A stretch of 64,000 nucleotides of DNA from Alphaproteobacteria bacterium. Its GTDB lineage: Bacteria; Pseudomonadota; Alphaproteobacteria; Micropepsales; Micropepsaceae. The notes under the pieces were generated by a model. The model was not told where the DNA came from. It saw nothing but the letters and a program-made list of their open reading frames with translations, and made no database searches. Both the position numbers and the translations under genes were made by a program. The stretch covers positions 29,602-93,601 of the forward strand of contig JANYAR010000048.1 in NCBI GenBank assembly GCA_025361185.1, given 5' to 3'. Below are positions 7,248 to 16,513 of the stretch, piece by piece; positions within the stretch are counted from its first letter, which is position 1, and each line of letters starts with the position of its first letter.

Positions 7248-9717
7248 GCATGGCGTCCCGTATCAACGCATCTTCACTCTCGCGCAGAATAGCCTCGTCC
7301 GCCTCGCCCGCAACCATTTCGCGAGAAATCTCCAGCAAGGCGGGCACCGACAGGGGGGAAACCCGATCCAGCCGCCTTGTGACGATTCGCTTCTTCACCC
7401 GGGCCAGCATGTCGCCAAGGCGGGCAATGTCGAGCAGCCCGGTGCCCGCGTCCTGGTAGGTCGCGCGCAACAGCACATGGTCGGGCTCGTGGTCCCTGAG
7501 CACGTCGTAAATCAGGTCTGACGAAAATGTCACCTGACGCCCGCTCTTTTCCTTGCCCGGAAAGCGGCGCTGGATCAGCCCGGCGATGATGGCGCAGTTG
7601 CGGAAGGTGCGCTTGTAGAGATTGGACCCGGCCAGCCAGCTGTCCAGATCATCGCCCAGCATATCCTCGTCGAACAGGGCGTCCATGTCGGCGCCGGACA
7701 TATCCTTGGCCGCCCACACCGCCAGGGCATACTCGTTGGCGACAAATCCCAAGGGCTGGTAGCGGCCACGCTCCAGCCGCCTGGTCAGCAGCATGCCCAA
7801 TGTCTGGTGCGCCAGACGGCCTTCGAAGGGATAGCAGACCAGATAGTGGCGATTGCCGCGCGGAAAATTTTCCACCAGCAGCTGGCCCGCCTGGGGAATC
7901 ACGCTGCGCCATTCCTGAATCTTCAGCCATTCCTGCACCGGGGCGGGCAATGCGTGCCAGCTTTGCGGCGATGACACCATCTCGCGTACTCGTTGGGCCA
8001 GGAAGGTGGAGAGTGGAAACTTGCCGCCATTGTAGCTGGGGATTTGCGCCTGCGGGTCGCGGGTGCGGGTGACATAGGCGCCGGTCTCGCGCAGACCCTC
8101 GAAACGCAGCACCTCGCCGGAAAAAATGAAGGTGTCACCGACCGACAATTGCTCAATGAAATATTCCTCCAGCTCGCCCAACTTACGCCCGCCCGCACCG
8201 GCGGGACGGCCCTTGCCTTGCAGCCTGATCTCCACCATCGGGTCTTCCACGATCACGCCCGCATTCAGCCGGTATTCCTGCGCCAAGCGGGGATGGGCAA
8301 GACGCAAGCGCCCATCCTCGGTCTTGCGCAGCCTGGCATAGCGGTCATAGGCGCGCAGCGCATATCCGCCGGTGGCGACAAAATCGACCACCGCATTGAA
8401 ATCCTGCCGCGTGAGCTGGGCGTAAGGCGAGGCCGCGCGCACTTCGGCGAACAACGCGTCTGCCGAGAATGGCGCGGCGCAGGCCATGCCCAAAACATGC
8501 TGCGCCAAAACGTCCAGCGCGCCCGATTTCAAACGCTCGCCATCCAGCTCGCCCGCCAGCACGGCGTCGCGGGCGGCGTTGCATTCCAGAACCTCAAACC
8601 GGTTGGCGGGAACCAAGAGAGCCAGACTGGGTTCGTCCAGCCGGTGATTGGCGCGGCCGATGCGCTGGACCAGCCGGGCCGCGCCCTTGGGCGCGCCGAT
8701 GCAGATCACCTTGTCCACCGCACCCCAGTCGATGCCAAGATCCAGGGTGGAGGTGCAGACCACCGCGCGCAAACTGCCTTTGGCCATGGCCGCTTCCACC
8801 TTGCGCCGCTGCTCTTGGGCGAGGCTGCCATGGTGCAGAGCAATGGGCAGATTTTCGTCATTGATCGCCCACAGCTCCTGGAACGTGCGTTCGGCCTGGC
8901 TGCGGGTGTTGACGAAAACCAGGGCGGTCTTGGCGCTTTGGATCGCCGCCATCACATCACCCATGGCGTGACGCGCCAGGTGGCCGGCCCAGGGAACATA
9001 GGAATCCGAAGTACTGATCTCGATTCTCGGCCTGGCGCCGCCTTTGGCGATCACTAGGTCTGACAGCACTTCGCCGCTTATCGGCTGCGGCATTAAAAAG
9101 CGCTGCAGCGGCGCGGGATCTTTCACCGTGGCCGACAGGCCGACGCGGCGATGTGTGGGAGCCAAGGTCTGTAGCCGCGCCAGCGCCAGGGCCAAGAGAT
9201 CGCCGCGCTTGGAGTTGTACAGGGCGTGCAGTTCGTCCAGCACCACGCTGCGTAAATTCTCAAACATCTGAGTTGCGCGTGGATGCGCCAGCAGCAGGCT
9301 CAACTGTTCCGGCGTGGTCAACAGGATATCGGGCGGGCTGTGACGCTGGCGCTGGCGCCGGGCGGCGGAGGTATCGCCGGTGCGAGTCTCCACTGTTACC
9401 GGCAGAGCCATATCCGCGATCGGCGCGTCGAGATTGCGTGCCACATCTACCGCCAGCGCCTTGAGCGGCGAGATGTAGAGCGTGTGCAGGCCGCGCTTGT
9501 GCGCACGCCCCGGCCGCGAGACCGCCAATTTGGCAGGGCGCTTCTCAGACAGATCGATCAGGCTGGGCAGGAAACCGGCCAAAGTCTTGCCGCCGCCGGT
9601 GGGCGCCACCAGCAGCACGCTGTGACCCCGGGCGGCATGCTCCACCAGCGCCAGCTGATGATCCCGCGGCTGCCAGCCGCGCACCGTGAACCAATCCTGG
9701 AATCTTTGCGGCAGCAT
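7237..9717 (-). CDS. Ligase-associated DNA damage response DEXH-box helicase (Lhr-type)
   Basis: An 826-residue superfamily 2 helicase of the short Lhr type. Walker A is APTGGGKT (38-45) and motif II is DELH (161-164). Motif III/SAT is seen in GLSATVKDP, and the C-terminal RecA motifs in TSTLDLGIDWG and QRIGRANHR. A long Lhr-specific C-terminal region follows. These enzymes unwind DNA or RNA-DNA hybrids 3'-5', and this subgroup is linked to DNA repair with PdeM. The start is ATG 9717, with the next gene upstream (alpha/beta hydrolase) in the same orientation about 60 bases away. Size fits the family. Confidence 0.92.
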   Translation of the reverse strand: MLPQRFQDWFTVRGWQPRDHQLALVEHAARGHSVLLVAPTGGGKTLAGFLPSLIDLSEKRPAKLAVSRPGRAHKRGLHTLYISPLKALAVDVARNLDAPIADMALPVTVETRTGDTSAARRQRQRHSPPDILLTTPEQLSLLLAHPRATQMFENLRSVVLDELHALYNSKRGDLLALALARLQTLAPTHRRVGLSATVKDPAPLQRFLMPQPISGEVLSDLVIAKGGARPRIEISTSDSYVPWAGHLARHAMGDVMAAIQSAKTALVFVNTRSQAERTFQELWAINDENLPIALHHGSLAQEQRRKVEAAMAKGSLRAVVCTSTLDLGIDWGAVDKVICIGAPKGAARLVQRIGRANHRLDEPSLALLVPANRFEVLECNAARDAVLAGELDGERLKSGALDVLAQHVLGMACAAPFSADALFAEVRAASPYAQLTRQDFNAVVDFVATGGYALRAYDRYARLRKTEDGRLRLAHPRLAQEYRLNAGVIVEDPMVEIRLQGKGRPAGAGGRKLGELEEYFIEQLSVGDTFIFSGEVLRFEGLRETGAYVTRTRDPQAQIPSYNGGKFPLSTFLAQRVREMVSSPQSWHALPAPVQEWLKIQEWRSVIPQAGQLLVENFPRGNRHYLVCYPFEGRLAHQTLGMLLTRRLERGRYQPLGFVANEYALAVWAAKDMSGADMDALFDEDMLGDDLDSWLAGSNLYKRTFRNCAIIAGLIQRRFPGKEKSGRQVTFSSDLIYDVLRDHEPDHVLLRATYQDAGTGLLDIARLGDMLARVKKRIVTRRLDRVSPLSVPALLEISREMVAGEADEAILRESEDALIRDAMRVD

Positions 9718-9774
9718 GGCGCAAAAAGACCATGCGCCCGCGGCAAAAGGCGAGTCCTATTTGCGCGCCGCGCT

Positions 9775-10572
9775 TCAGCTCTGGCGGCGGAAGAAGTCGA
9801 TCACGGCCTGGCGGGTGTTTTTGTCGCCCACCGCCGACATATGATCCCGGCCGGGAATCGTCACCGCATGGCCGTCGGCAAAGGCGTGCGCCAAGGGCTC
9901 GGCCCGGCCCGCGGTTTCGTCTTCGCTGCCATCCACCACCAGGATGGGACGGACCAGCCGCGCCAGAACTTCGGCAGGAAGACGCGGCGACATGGCCCGC
10001 ATGCAGGCCGCCAGCGCCAGCCGGTCCTTTCCGGGCTGGTCGGCAAAGGCGCGAAACATCTTCGCCCGTGGATCGGTGATGCTGTCCTTGTCTTGTGTGG
10101 TCAGGGCATCGGCCAACGCGGCCCGCGCTTGTGGCGCGGTGATGTCATCGCGCAGATAGCTTTCGCCCACACCTGCCACGGCCAGCTTGATGACCCGCTC
10201 GGGATGCGCCGCCAGCAGCCGTAGCCCGATGAAGCCGCCCATCGAATAGCCACAGATCAGCGCGCCCGAAAGACCGCAGGCTCCCATCACCGCGATGACG
10301 TCATCCGCCATGCGGTCATGGCCGTAAGATTGCGGATCGTGCGGCTTGCCGCTTTCGCCATGGCCGCGGCAATCCATCGCCACGATGGAAAATCCGGCTG
10401 CCGTGAGCCCCCCATACCAGCCGGTGGATTTCCAGTTCTGCACCCGGCTGGAGCCAAAACCATGCACCAGTACAATGGCAGGGCGCTCTGTTCCTTTCTC
10501 GGCGTCCTTCTCGGCGCCTTGGCGCTCATAGGCCAGTTCGACCCCATCCTCCGCAATCGCATATTCGGGCAT
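9775..10572 (-). CDS. Alpha/beta hydrolase
   Basis: 265 residues of the alpha/beta hydrolase fold. The oxyanion region is HGFGSS (38-42 area), the nucleophile elbow GYSMGG has Ser at 110, the acid lies in VDGSEDE (about 211), and the catalytic His in GRDHMS (about 240). No signal peptide, so it is cytoplasmic. The substrate is not predictable. The frame extends to a GTG at 10608, but ATG 10572 (MPEYAIAEDG) has AGGG at proper distance and matches the usual N-terminus of such proteins. It may be co-transcribed with the helicase gene. Confidence 0.85.
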   Translation of the reverse strand: MPEYAIAEDGVELAYERQGAEKDAEKGTERPAIVLVHGFGSSRVQNWKSTGWYGGLTAAGFSIVAMDCRGHGESGKPHDPQSYGHDRMADDVIAVMGACGLSGALICGYSMGGFIGLRLLAAHPERVIKLAVAGVGESYLRDDITAPQARAALADALTTQDKDSITDPRAKMFRAFADQPGKDRLALAACMRAMSPRLPAEVLARLVRPILVVDGSEDETAGRAEPLAHAFADGHAVTIPGRDHMSAVGDKNTRQAVIDFFRRQS

Positions 10573-10625
10573 AGCCATCCCTGCCAAACTCGCAAAGTGC
10601 GCGGCCACTGTCTATAAACGAACGC

Positions 10626-10994
10626 ATGAAAATCTGGATGTTTATCGCTGGCCTGAACGGCGCCGTGGCGGTGCTGATGGGTGCATTCGCGGCGCATGCG
10701 ATGGGACCGGGCCATCCCTTTGCGTCCGCCTTTTCCACCGCGGCCCATTATCACCTGGTTCATGCCGCCGCCATGGCGATCGCGGCCCTGGCGGCACAGG
10801 GCGCGGCCGGGCCGCGCGCCCGGATGGCGGCCATGCTGTTCCTGGCCGGGATCCTGCTGTTCAGCGGATCGCTGTATATGCTGACTCTGACGGGGTTGCG
10901 CGCATTCAGCTATATCACCCCGGTCGGCGGATTGGCCCTTGTCGCGGGCTGGCTGGTGCTGGCGCTGGCTGCCCTCAAACTGGAGACATCATGA
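10626..10994 (+). CDS. DUF423 family membrane protein
   Basis: A 122-residue small integral membrane protein of the DUF423 (YwdK/YgdD) family with four membrane helices. The conserved start GLNGAVAVLMGAFAAHA and the AAHYHLVHAAAMA segment are typical. Function is unknown. It is the first gene of a three-gene operon: its stop overlaps the copC start as ATGA (10991-10994). The link with copper proteins is positional only. Confidence 0.9.
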   Translation: MKIWMFIAGLNGAVAVLMGAFAAHAMGPGHPFASAFSTAAHYHLVHAAAMAIAALAAQGAAGPRARMAAMLFLAGILLFSGSLYMLTLTGLRAFSYITPVGGLALVAGWLVLALAALKLETS

Positions 10995-11323
10995 AAAAAA
11001 TCCTGTTGCTGATGCTGCTGGCGGCAAGCCCCGCCCTGGCGCATGCCAAGCTCAAATCCTCCGATCCCGCGGCGGGCAGCCATGTGAAGTCGCCCAATAT
11101 GATCAAGCTGATTTTCTCGGAACCGCTGGAGCCCGCCTTCAGCGGCGCGGAGCTGCTGGACGCAGCCGGCAAACCGATGCCGGTGCCCAGATCGGTAGGC
11201 GGCGCCACCATCACCCTTCTGCCGCTGGCCCTGAAACCCGGTGCCTATAAAGTGAGCTGGCACGGCGTCGGCCATGACACCCATCGGATGAGCGGCAGCT
11301 TCGGATTCACGGTCGTTCCATGA
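10991..11323 (+). CDS. copC: CopC-domain periplasmic copper-binding protein
   Basis: A 110-residue exported protein. The signal peptide is residues 1-17. Cleavage after ALA leaves an N-terminal His (HAKLKSSDP), the residue that forms the histidine brace for Cu(II) in CopC. The beta-sandwich core continues to the C-terminal SWHGVGHDTHRMSGSFGFTV, which has the further conserved His/Asp pattern. It delivers or buffers periplasmic copper. It overlaps both neighbours by four bases (DUF423 before, copD after), forming a CopC-CopD unit. Confidence 0.9.
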   Translation: MKKILLLMLLAASPALAHAKLKSSDPAAGSHVKSPNMIKLIFSEPLEPAFSGAELLDAAGKPMPVPRSVGGATITLLPLALKPGAYKVSWHGVGHDTHRMSGSFGFTVVP

Positions 11324-12135
11324 TTGTGGCCGGGGTCGCGGTTGCGCGCGGCATCTATTTCATTGCTGTGATGCTGCTGTTCGGCAGCGCGGTGTTCGGC
11401 GCCTTGCTGAAAAGCCGCCTGCCCGCTATCCCGCCACCGGACCTGCCGCGCCGATGGACGCTGCTGCTGGCGGCGATGGCCGGCTGCGCTTGGTTCATCC
11501 TGGCAGCCGCGCAAATGGCGGGCGAAATGAGCCAAAGCGCGATCCTGCAAGCCGCCACCGCCACCCTGTTCGGCCAGGTCTTCCTGATTCGCCTTGCCGC
11601 ACTGCTGAGTCTCGTCTTTGTCTTAAAGCACGAAAAAGCAGTGGCGCTGCTGGCCGCGATGGCGCTGGCTCTGCCCGCCGTCACAAGCCATGCCGCCGCT
11701 TCCAGCCCGGCCGGCTTCGCTGTCATAGGCGCGAGCCTGGACGCGGTGCATCTGCTGGGAGGCGGTTTCTGGATCGGCGGGCTGGCGGTGCTGGCCGCGC
11801 TATTTAAGCGCAAGGAACCCCATATTCTGCAGGCTCTATCGCACTTTTCGGATTGGGCGCTGGTAGCCGTGCTGCTTCTGGTCATGACGGGACTGGTCAA
11901 CGCCGCTTCGATCCTTCTGGGTGGGGATACGCCCGCCACCGCGTATCTGGCCGTGTTGGGCGCCAAGTTGGCGCTTGTGCTGGTCATGCTGGGGCTCGCC
12001 GCTATGAACCGCTTCAAGCTGATGCCGCGCGCCCAGGACAGAGCCATCGCGCGCAATGCCGCATGGGAACTGGGGCTGGGGATTGTTGTCGTGCTGCTGG
12101 CGGGCGCGCTGGGCCAGTTGCCGCCGACCCAGTGA
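11320..12135 (+). CDS. copD: CopD-family copper transport membrane protein
   Basis: A 271-residue protein with about eight membrane helices, of the CopD family that works with CopC in copper import across the inner membrane. Conserved-looking segments include LDAVHLLGGGFWIGGLAVL (about 145-165) with a membrane His and Trp, and the C-terminal ARNAAWELGLGIVVVLLAGALG. The start ATG overlaps the copC stop. Downstream are two hairpins that likely end transcription. Confidence 0.88.
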   Translation: MIVAGVAVARGIYFIAVMLLFGSAVFGALLKSRLPAIPPPDLPRRWTLLLAAMAGCAWFILAAAQMAGEMSQSAILQAATATLFGQVFLIRLAALLSLVFVLKHEKAVALLAAMALALPAVTSHAAASSPAGFAVIGASLDAVHLLGGGFWIGGLAVLAALFKRKEPHILQALSHFSDWALVAVLLLVMTGLVNAASILLGGDTPATAYLAVLGAKLALVLVMLGLAAMNRFKLMPRAQDRAIARNAAWELGLGIVVVLLAGALGQLPPTQ

Positions 12136-12200
12136 CGGGCGCTGACCGGCGCCGTTATGTCCCGGGAGACCGCGACCAGGCAAAAGCCCCACCCCGGTTA

Positions 12201-12242
12201 TGCACGGCTCGGGGTGCGCCCTTCGGGCGCCCTCGCCGTGCA
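12201..12242. terminator. Compound hairpin after copD
   Basis: Outer arms TGCACGGC / GCCGTGCA enclose an inner GCGCCC-TTC-GGGCGC hairpin. The element lies between two convergent genes (copD rightward, ROK kinase leftward). No clear T-run follows, so it may be a Rho-assisted or bidirectional terminator or an mRNA-stabilising hairpin. Confidence 0.45.
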
Positions 12243-12261
12243 GATTCCAATTAAAAGCCAC

Positions 12262-12295
12262 AAGTGCCGGTGCGATCCTGGGCGGCCCGGCACTT
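12262..12295. terminator. Inverted repeat, likely terminator for the ROK-kinase operon
   Basis: Perfect 9-bp arms AAGTGCCGG / CCGGCACTT with a 16-base loop, 17 bases past the stop of the leftward ROK kinase gene. Read leftward it is followed by gtggcttttaatt, a weak T-rich tail, consistent with an intrinsic terminator for the gnd-zwf-pgl-kinase operon. Confidence 0.5.
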
Positions 12296-12312
12296 TGGAT
12301 ATCGGAAGGCTG

Positions 12313-13026
12313 TTATTCTTTTGGAAGATGTTTCCAGGCGAAAGCTCCACCCTCCATGCCTGCATCGTTGGACACTATGGTCACATTGCGCGGAAGCTTG
12401 AAATTTATGCAGCGGGAATTTCCGCCGCCCAGATAGAGATGGTCATAAGAAAATACCGTCTCCAAAATGGCGATCAATTTCTTGATCCGCTTGTTCCAGC
12501 GGCGGTCGCCGATCTTGCGGCGGGTCTTGTCTCCCACAGCGATATCGAAATCGTCTTTGCTGCGCATCACCAGATGCGCCAGATCCATGTGCGGCATCAG
12601 CGCGCCGTCCCGAAACCAGGCGGTTCCAAAACCGGTGCCCAGGGTGCAGACCAGCTCCAGGCCCGTGCCTTGGATGGCCGCCAGGCCCTGTACATCGGCA
12701 TCGTTCAACAGCTTGACCGGCTTGCCGAGTTTTTGCTGCATCACCGACGCCAGCGCGAAGCCCTTCCAGTCCTGGGTTCCGAAATGCGGTGCACTGATCA
12801 CCTTGCCGTTCTTGACCATGCCGGGAAAGCCGATGTTCACGCAATCGAACTTGCCCAAGGGGGCAACCATTTCGGTCAGCAGCTTGACGATATTCTTGGG
12901 CTTGCGGCGTTTGGGGGTCTTCACCCGCACGCGCTTGACCAGATATTTTCCGCGCGGCGAGATCACCGCCGCTTTCAGGCCGGTGCCTCCCACGTCAATG
13001 CAAAGAATGCGCTTTGCGCCAACCAT
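12313..13026 (-). CDS. ROK family kinase, probably (polyphosphate) glucokinase
   Basis: About 237 residues with the ASKHA kinase fold. Phosphate-1 motif is CIDVGGTGLK near the start. The catalytic Asp lies in LLNDADVQGL, and phosphate-2 in TLGTGFGTAWF. The NDAD and GTG spacing resembles polyphosphate-dependent glucokinases, so the product likely makes glucose 6-phosphate from glucose and polyphosphate or ATP. The frame is open to 13164, but that region overlaps pgl. ATG 13026 (or GTG 13029, with GGGAG eight bases upstream) starts after the pgl stop. As the last gene of a gnd-zwf-pgl operon, it would feed the oxidative pentose phosphate pathway. The polyphosphate preference is inference. Confidence 0.8.
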   Translation of the reverse strand: MVGAKRILCIDVGGTGLKAAVISPRGKYLVKRVRVKTPKRRKPKNIVKLLTEMVAPLGKFDCVNIGFPGMVKNGKVISAPHFGTQDWKGFALASVMQQKLGKPVKLLNDADVQGLAAIQGTGLELVCTLGTGFGTAWFRDGALMPHMDLAHLVMRSKDDFDIAVGDKTRRKIGDRRWNKRIKKLIAILETVFSYDHLYLGGGNSRCINFKLPRNVTIVSNDAGMEGGAFAWKHLPKE

Positions 13027-13045
13027 CACAATCCACACTCCCGCT

Positions 13046-13765
13046 TCACTGTCCTGCCGCCGCCGCATCGGCCAGCCACAACACCTTGCCCTCAGGCACA
13101 ATCGCGCCCGCCGGTCCCACGCCACGGCGCGCCTTGGCCAGGGCATCGCGCTTGCCCGCGCCACTGACCAGGAACAGGATCAGCGCGCTGGATTCCAGCG
13201 CCGGATAGGTAAGCGTAATGCGCGGCTCCGCCCGCCCCTGCGGCACCGCCGCGGCCCAGCGCTCGCGCTCCTCAAGCACCGGCTGGCCGGGCAGCAGGGA
13301 TGCGGTATGGCCGTCATCGCCCAGCCCCAGCAGGGTCAGGTGGAACAGGGGGACGCCGTGTTCCAGCGTGCCGGCGCCATATTGCTGGCGCAGGATCTCA
13401 TCATAGCGTTCGGCGGCGCTCTGCGGCGTGCCGTCGGTGGGGATCGCCGCGAGCTTGCGCGGATGGACCAAGCCGCCCGCCAGAAGCGTCTCACGCACCA
13501 TGCGATAGTTGGAGTCCGGATGGTCCGGCGGCACAAAACGCTCGTCGCTGAAGAACAATTCAGCGCAGCTCCAGTCATTGTCCTGGTACGCCAGAAGTTG
13601 ATAAGCGGCACGCGGCGTGGACCCGCCCGACAGCACGATCCGGAACGGGTATTTCGCACCGCCAAGCCGTTCGGCAACAATCTGGGCCGCCCGCGCCGCC
13701 AATGCAGCCGCGTCTTTCACCACCTCAAGGGTACCGGCGATTTTGTTGTCGCCCGGCGTGTTCAA
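13046..13765 (-). CDS. pgl: 6-phosphogluconolactonase
   Basis: A 239-residue enzyme of the glucosamine-6-phosphate isomerase/6-phosphogluconolactonase fold. It hydrolyses 6-phosphogluconolactone made by the zwf product. Signature segments are VLSGGSTPRAAY, FFSDERFVPP and LGLGDDGHTASLLPG. The start is TTG 13765, which overlaps the zwf stop as TTGA and has GGAGG eight bases upstream. Length fits the DevB/Pgl family. It is the third gene of the gnd-zwf-pgl-kinase operon. Confidence 0.92.
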   Translation of the reverse strand: MNTPGDNKIAGTLEVVKDAAALAARAAQIVAERLGGAKYPFRIVLSGGSTPRAAYQLLAYQDNDWSCAELFFSDERFVPPDHPDSNYRMVRETLLAGGLVHPRKLAAIPTDGTPQSAAERYDEILRQQYGAGTLEHGVPLFHLTLLGLGDDGHTASLLPGQPVLEERERWAAAVPQGRAEPRITLTYPALESSALILFLVSGAGKRDALAKARRGVGPAGAIVPEGKVLWLADAAAAGQ

Positions 13766-15288
13766 CTGATGCGCCTCCAGGATCGCCCGTCGCGCGCCAG
13801 CAGGTCATTGGCGGCGCTGGGTCCTTCGCTGCCCGCGGCATAATTGGGAAAGTGGCGCGGCGTCGTGTTGGCCCAGCCTTCCAGCACCGGCGCGACCAGG
13901 TCCCAGGCGGCTTCCACCTGGTCGGCGCGCTGGAACAACGTCGCGTCGCCGATCAGGCAGTCATAGATCAGTGTCTCATAACCCACCGCGGGCGCCTGCT
14001 TGAAATAATCCTTATACTTGAACTCCATCGCCACGCTTTCCAGGGCCATTGCCGGACCCGGCCGCTTGGCGTTGAAACGCAGACGGATACCCTCATCCGG
14101 CTGCACCCGCAGGATCAGCCAGTCGGCGTCCAGCTCATCCACCGGCGTCTCGCGGAACAAGGCCAGCGGCGCGCTTTTGAAGCGGATGGCGATCTCGGTA
14201 TAGCGCTTGGTCAGCCGCTTGCCGGTGCGCAGATAGAACGGCACGCCCGCCCAGCGCCAATTGTCGATCATCAGCCGCATGGCGGCATAGGTTTCCGCCG
14301 TCGATTCCGGCGAGACATTGGCTTCGGCGCGATAGGCCTTGGCCTTCTCGTCGCCGACGATGCCGCTGTCATACTGGCCGCGCACCACATCGCTCAAGGT
14401 CAGGCAATGAATCGCCTTGAACATCTCGGCTTTCTTGGCACGGATGTCCTCGGCGTCGAAGGAGACCGGCGGCTCCATCGCCGTCATCGCCACCAGCTGG
14501 AACAGATGGTTGGGTATCATATCGCGCAGGGCGCCGGTGGCTTCGTAGAATTTTCCGCGCGTCTCCACGCCGATCGATTCCGCCACCGTGATCTGGACAT
14601 GATCGATACGGTCCCGATTCCAGATCGGCTCGAACAGCCCGTTGCCGAAACGCAGCGCCATGATGTTCTGCACCGTTTCCTTCCCCAGGAAATGGTCGAT
14701 ACGATAGATCTGTTCTTCCTTCAGCCATTTGCGCAAACAGGCATTGAGCGCCTTGGCCGAGGCCAGGTCGTGGCCGAAAGGTTTTTCGACAATCAGGCGG
14801 CGGAAGCCAACCTTCTTGTTGTTGTCCGAGCCGCCGGATTCGACCAGACCGGCCTCACCCAGTTTGCCCGCGATGGTGCCGAAGAATCGGTCGGCCACCG
14901 CCATGTAGAACAGCACATTGCCTTCCAGCGCCTGTTTCTCATCCAGCTCCCCGAGCAGATCCTTCAGGCTTTGATAGGTTTCGGGCTTTTCAAAGTCGCC
15001 GCTGAGGAAGGTCATGCTGCGAGCGACCTGCCGCCACAACATTTCGTCGATTTCCTCATTGTTCTTGGCCAGAACCTGCGCCAGGAAATCCTTGAGCTGC
15101 CCGGTCCATTCCTCGCTGGTCTTCTTATTGTGGTCCACCCCGACCAGCGCGAGGCTGCTGGGAAGAAGCTGGGTGCGCGCCAGGTTGTAGAGCGCGGGAA
15201 TGATCAGGCGCTTGGTCAAATCGCCATTGGCGCCAAAAATCACGATGGCGCAGGGCGGCGGCGGTGACTTATGCGAAAGCATGCTCAT
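13762..15288 (-). CDS. zwf: Glucose-6-phosphate dehydrogenase
   Basis: 508 residues. The N-terminal NADP site reads [17 protein letters not shown] (G-A-N-G-D-L-T), and the substrate-binding signature [13 protein letters not shown] carries the catalytic-region His and Lys. The C-terminal dehydrogenase domain is full length. It oxidises glucose 6-phosphate to 6-phosphogluconolactone and yields NADPH. ATG 15288 overlaps the gnd stop as ATGA, and the stop overlaps pgl. The order gnd-zwf-pgl groups the whole oxidative branch. No edd/eda genes are visible. Confidence 0.95.
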   Translation of the reverse strand: MSMLSHKSPPPPCAIVIFGANGDLTKRLIIPALYNLARTQLLPSSLALVGVDHNKKTSEEWTGQLKDFLAQVLAKNNEEIDEMLWRQVARSMTFLSGDFEKPETYQSLKDLLGELDEKQALEGNVLFYMAVADRFFGTIAGKLGEAGLVESGGSDNNKKVGFRRLIVEKPFGHDLASAKALNACLRKWLKEEQIYRIDHFLGKETVQNIMALRFGNGLFEPIWNRDRIDHVQITVAESIGVETRGKFYEATGALRDMIPNHLFQLVAMTAMEPPVSFDAEDIRAKKAEMFKAIHCLTLSDVVRGQYDSGIVGDEKAKAYRAEANVSPESTAETYAAMRLMIDNWRWAGVPFYLRTGKRLTKRYTEIAIRFKSAPLALFRETPVDELDADWLILRVQPDEGIRLRFNAKRPGPAMALESVAMEFKYKDYFKQAPAVGYETLIYDCLIGDATLFQRADQVEAAWDLVAPVLEGWANTTPRHFPNYAAGSEGPSAANDLLARDGRSWRRIS

Positions 15289-16286
15289 TGATCGTCATCC
15301 TTCGCCTTGTGTACCGGAATGGCGCTCTCGATATGGCCGCCGAATTCCTTGCGCATGGCCGACAACAATTTCTCGCCGAAGCTATTGCCGCTACGGGAAC
15401 GGAACCGTGCATAGAGCGCCGCGGTGATCACCGGCGCCGCCACCGCCTCATCCACCGCCGCCTGAATGGTCCAGCGTCCTTCACCGCTGTCGTCCACCTT
15501 GCCGCTGAATTCCTCCAACTTCTCCGACTTGGCCAACGAGATGGCGGTCAAATCCAGCAGCCAGGACGCCACCACGCTGCCGCGACGCCATACTTCGGCA
15601 ACATCGGCAACATTGATGTCGAAGCGCTCATCGTCCGGCAGGTGATCGCTGTTTCGGCCGCGCATGATGTCGAAGCCTTCGGCATAGGCCTGCATCAGGC
15701 CATATTCGATGCCATTGTGCACCATCTTGACGAAATGCCCCGCGCCTGCCGGTCCCGCATGCATGTAGCCTTCGGTGACGCGCGGATCGGACTTTTCCCG
15801 GTTTGGCGTTTTCGCGATGGAACCGGCGCCCGGCGCCAGCGCCCGGAAGATGGGATCGAGACGGTCTACCGCGGCTTTTTCGCCGCCGATCATCATGCAA
15901 TAGCCGCGCTCCAACCCCCACACACCGCCCGATGTGCCGACATCGAGATAGAAGATGCCGTGGCGGTGCAACGCGTGCGCGCGGCGGACATCGTCCTTGA
16001 AGAAAGTGTTGCCGCCGTCGATGACAACGTCGCCCTTCCCCAGCAATTTGCCCAGTGCGGCGATGGCGTCTTCGGTGATCTTGCCGGCCGGCAGCATCAC
16101 CCAGACCGCGCGCGGCGCCTCCAGTTTTTTCACCAGCTCTTCCAGGGACGCCACACCGATAGCGCCTTCCAGCGACTTTACCGCCGCGGGATTGGCGTCA
16201 TAGCCGACCACCGTATGGCCGCACTTCATCAGCCGCCGGCCGATATTGGCCCCCATGCGGCCCAATCCGATAATCCCTAACTGCAT
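15285..16286 (-). CDS. gnd: 6-phosphogluconate dehydrogenase, short decarboxylating type
   Basis: 333 residues, the short (YqeC/GntZ-like, often NAD-preferring) form rather than the 470-residue form. The Rossmann motif [10 protein letters not shown] is at 6-15. Other landmarks are [23 protein letters not shown] and the catalytic [16 protein letters not shown] with Lys and Asn. It oxidatively decarboxylates 6-phosphogluconate to ribulose 5-phosphate. An upstream GTG/ATG extension to 16319 exists, but ATG 16286 has AGGGAG five bases upstream and begins the fold directly. It is the first gene of the operon. Confidence 0.92.
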   Translation of the reverse strand: MQLGIIGLGRMGANIGRRLMKCGHTVVGYDANPAAVKSLEGAIGVASLEELVKKLEAPRAVWVMLPAGKITEDAIAALGKLLGKGDVVIDGGNTFFKDDVRRAHALHRHGIFYLDVGTSGGVWGLERGYCMMIGGEKAAVDRLDPIFRALAPGAGSIAKTPNREKSDPRVTEGYMHAGPAGAGHFVKMVHNGIEYGLMQAYAEGFDIMRGRNSDHLPDDERFDINVADVAEVWRRGSVVASWLLDLTAISLAKSEKLEEFSGKVDDSGEGRWTIQAAVDEAVAAPVITAALYARFRSRSGNSFGEKLLSAMRKEFGGHIESAIPVHKAKDDDQ

Positions 16287-16513
16287 GCAAACTCCCTGCT
16301 CACGCCAAGCGCGGTACAAACGGCACTATCGGCCAAATCTAGCGCCGGCGAACACACCTTGAAACCGTTCCCGGCCGCACCCCCGGATCACCGTATCCTT
16401 GCCCACCGCAGGTCTTCGTCGAATTGCCCGGAAAAAACCCCATAAACGGGCGGAAACTATTGATTTTAGCTCCCCTTACCTGCCAATTACCGCGGCCCCA
16501 CATCAGGCCTGTC

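Noticed and set aside
13702..15267. 521-codon rightward frame opposite pgl and zwf
   Set aside because: The opposite strand encodes zwf and pgl with full motifs. This frame is a codon-bias shadow.
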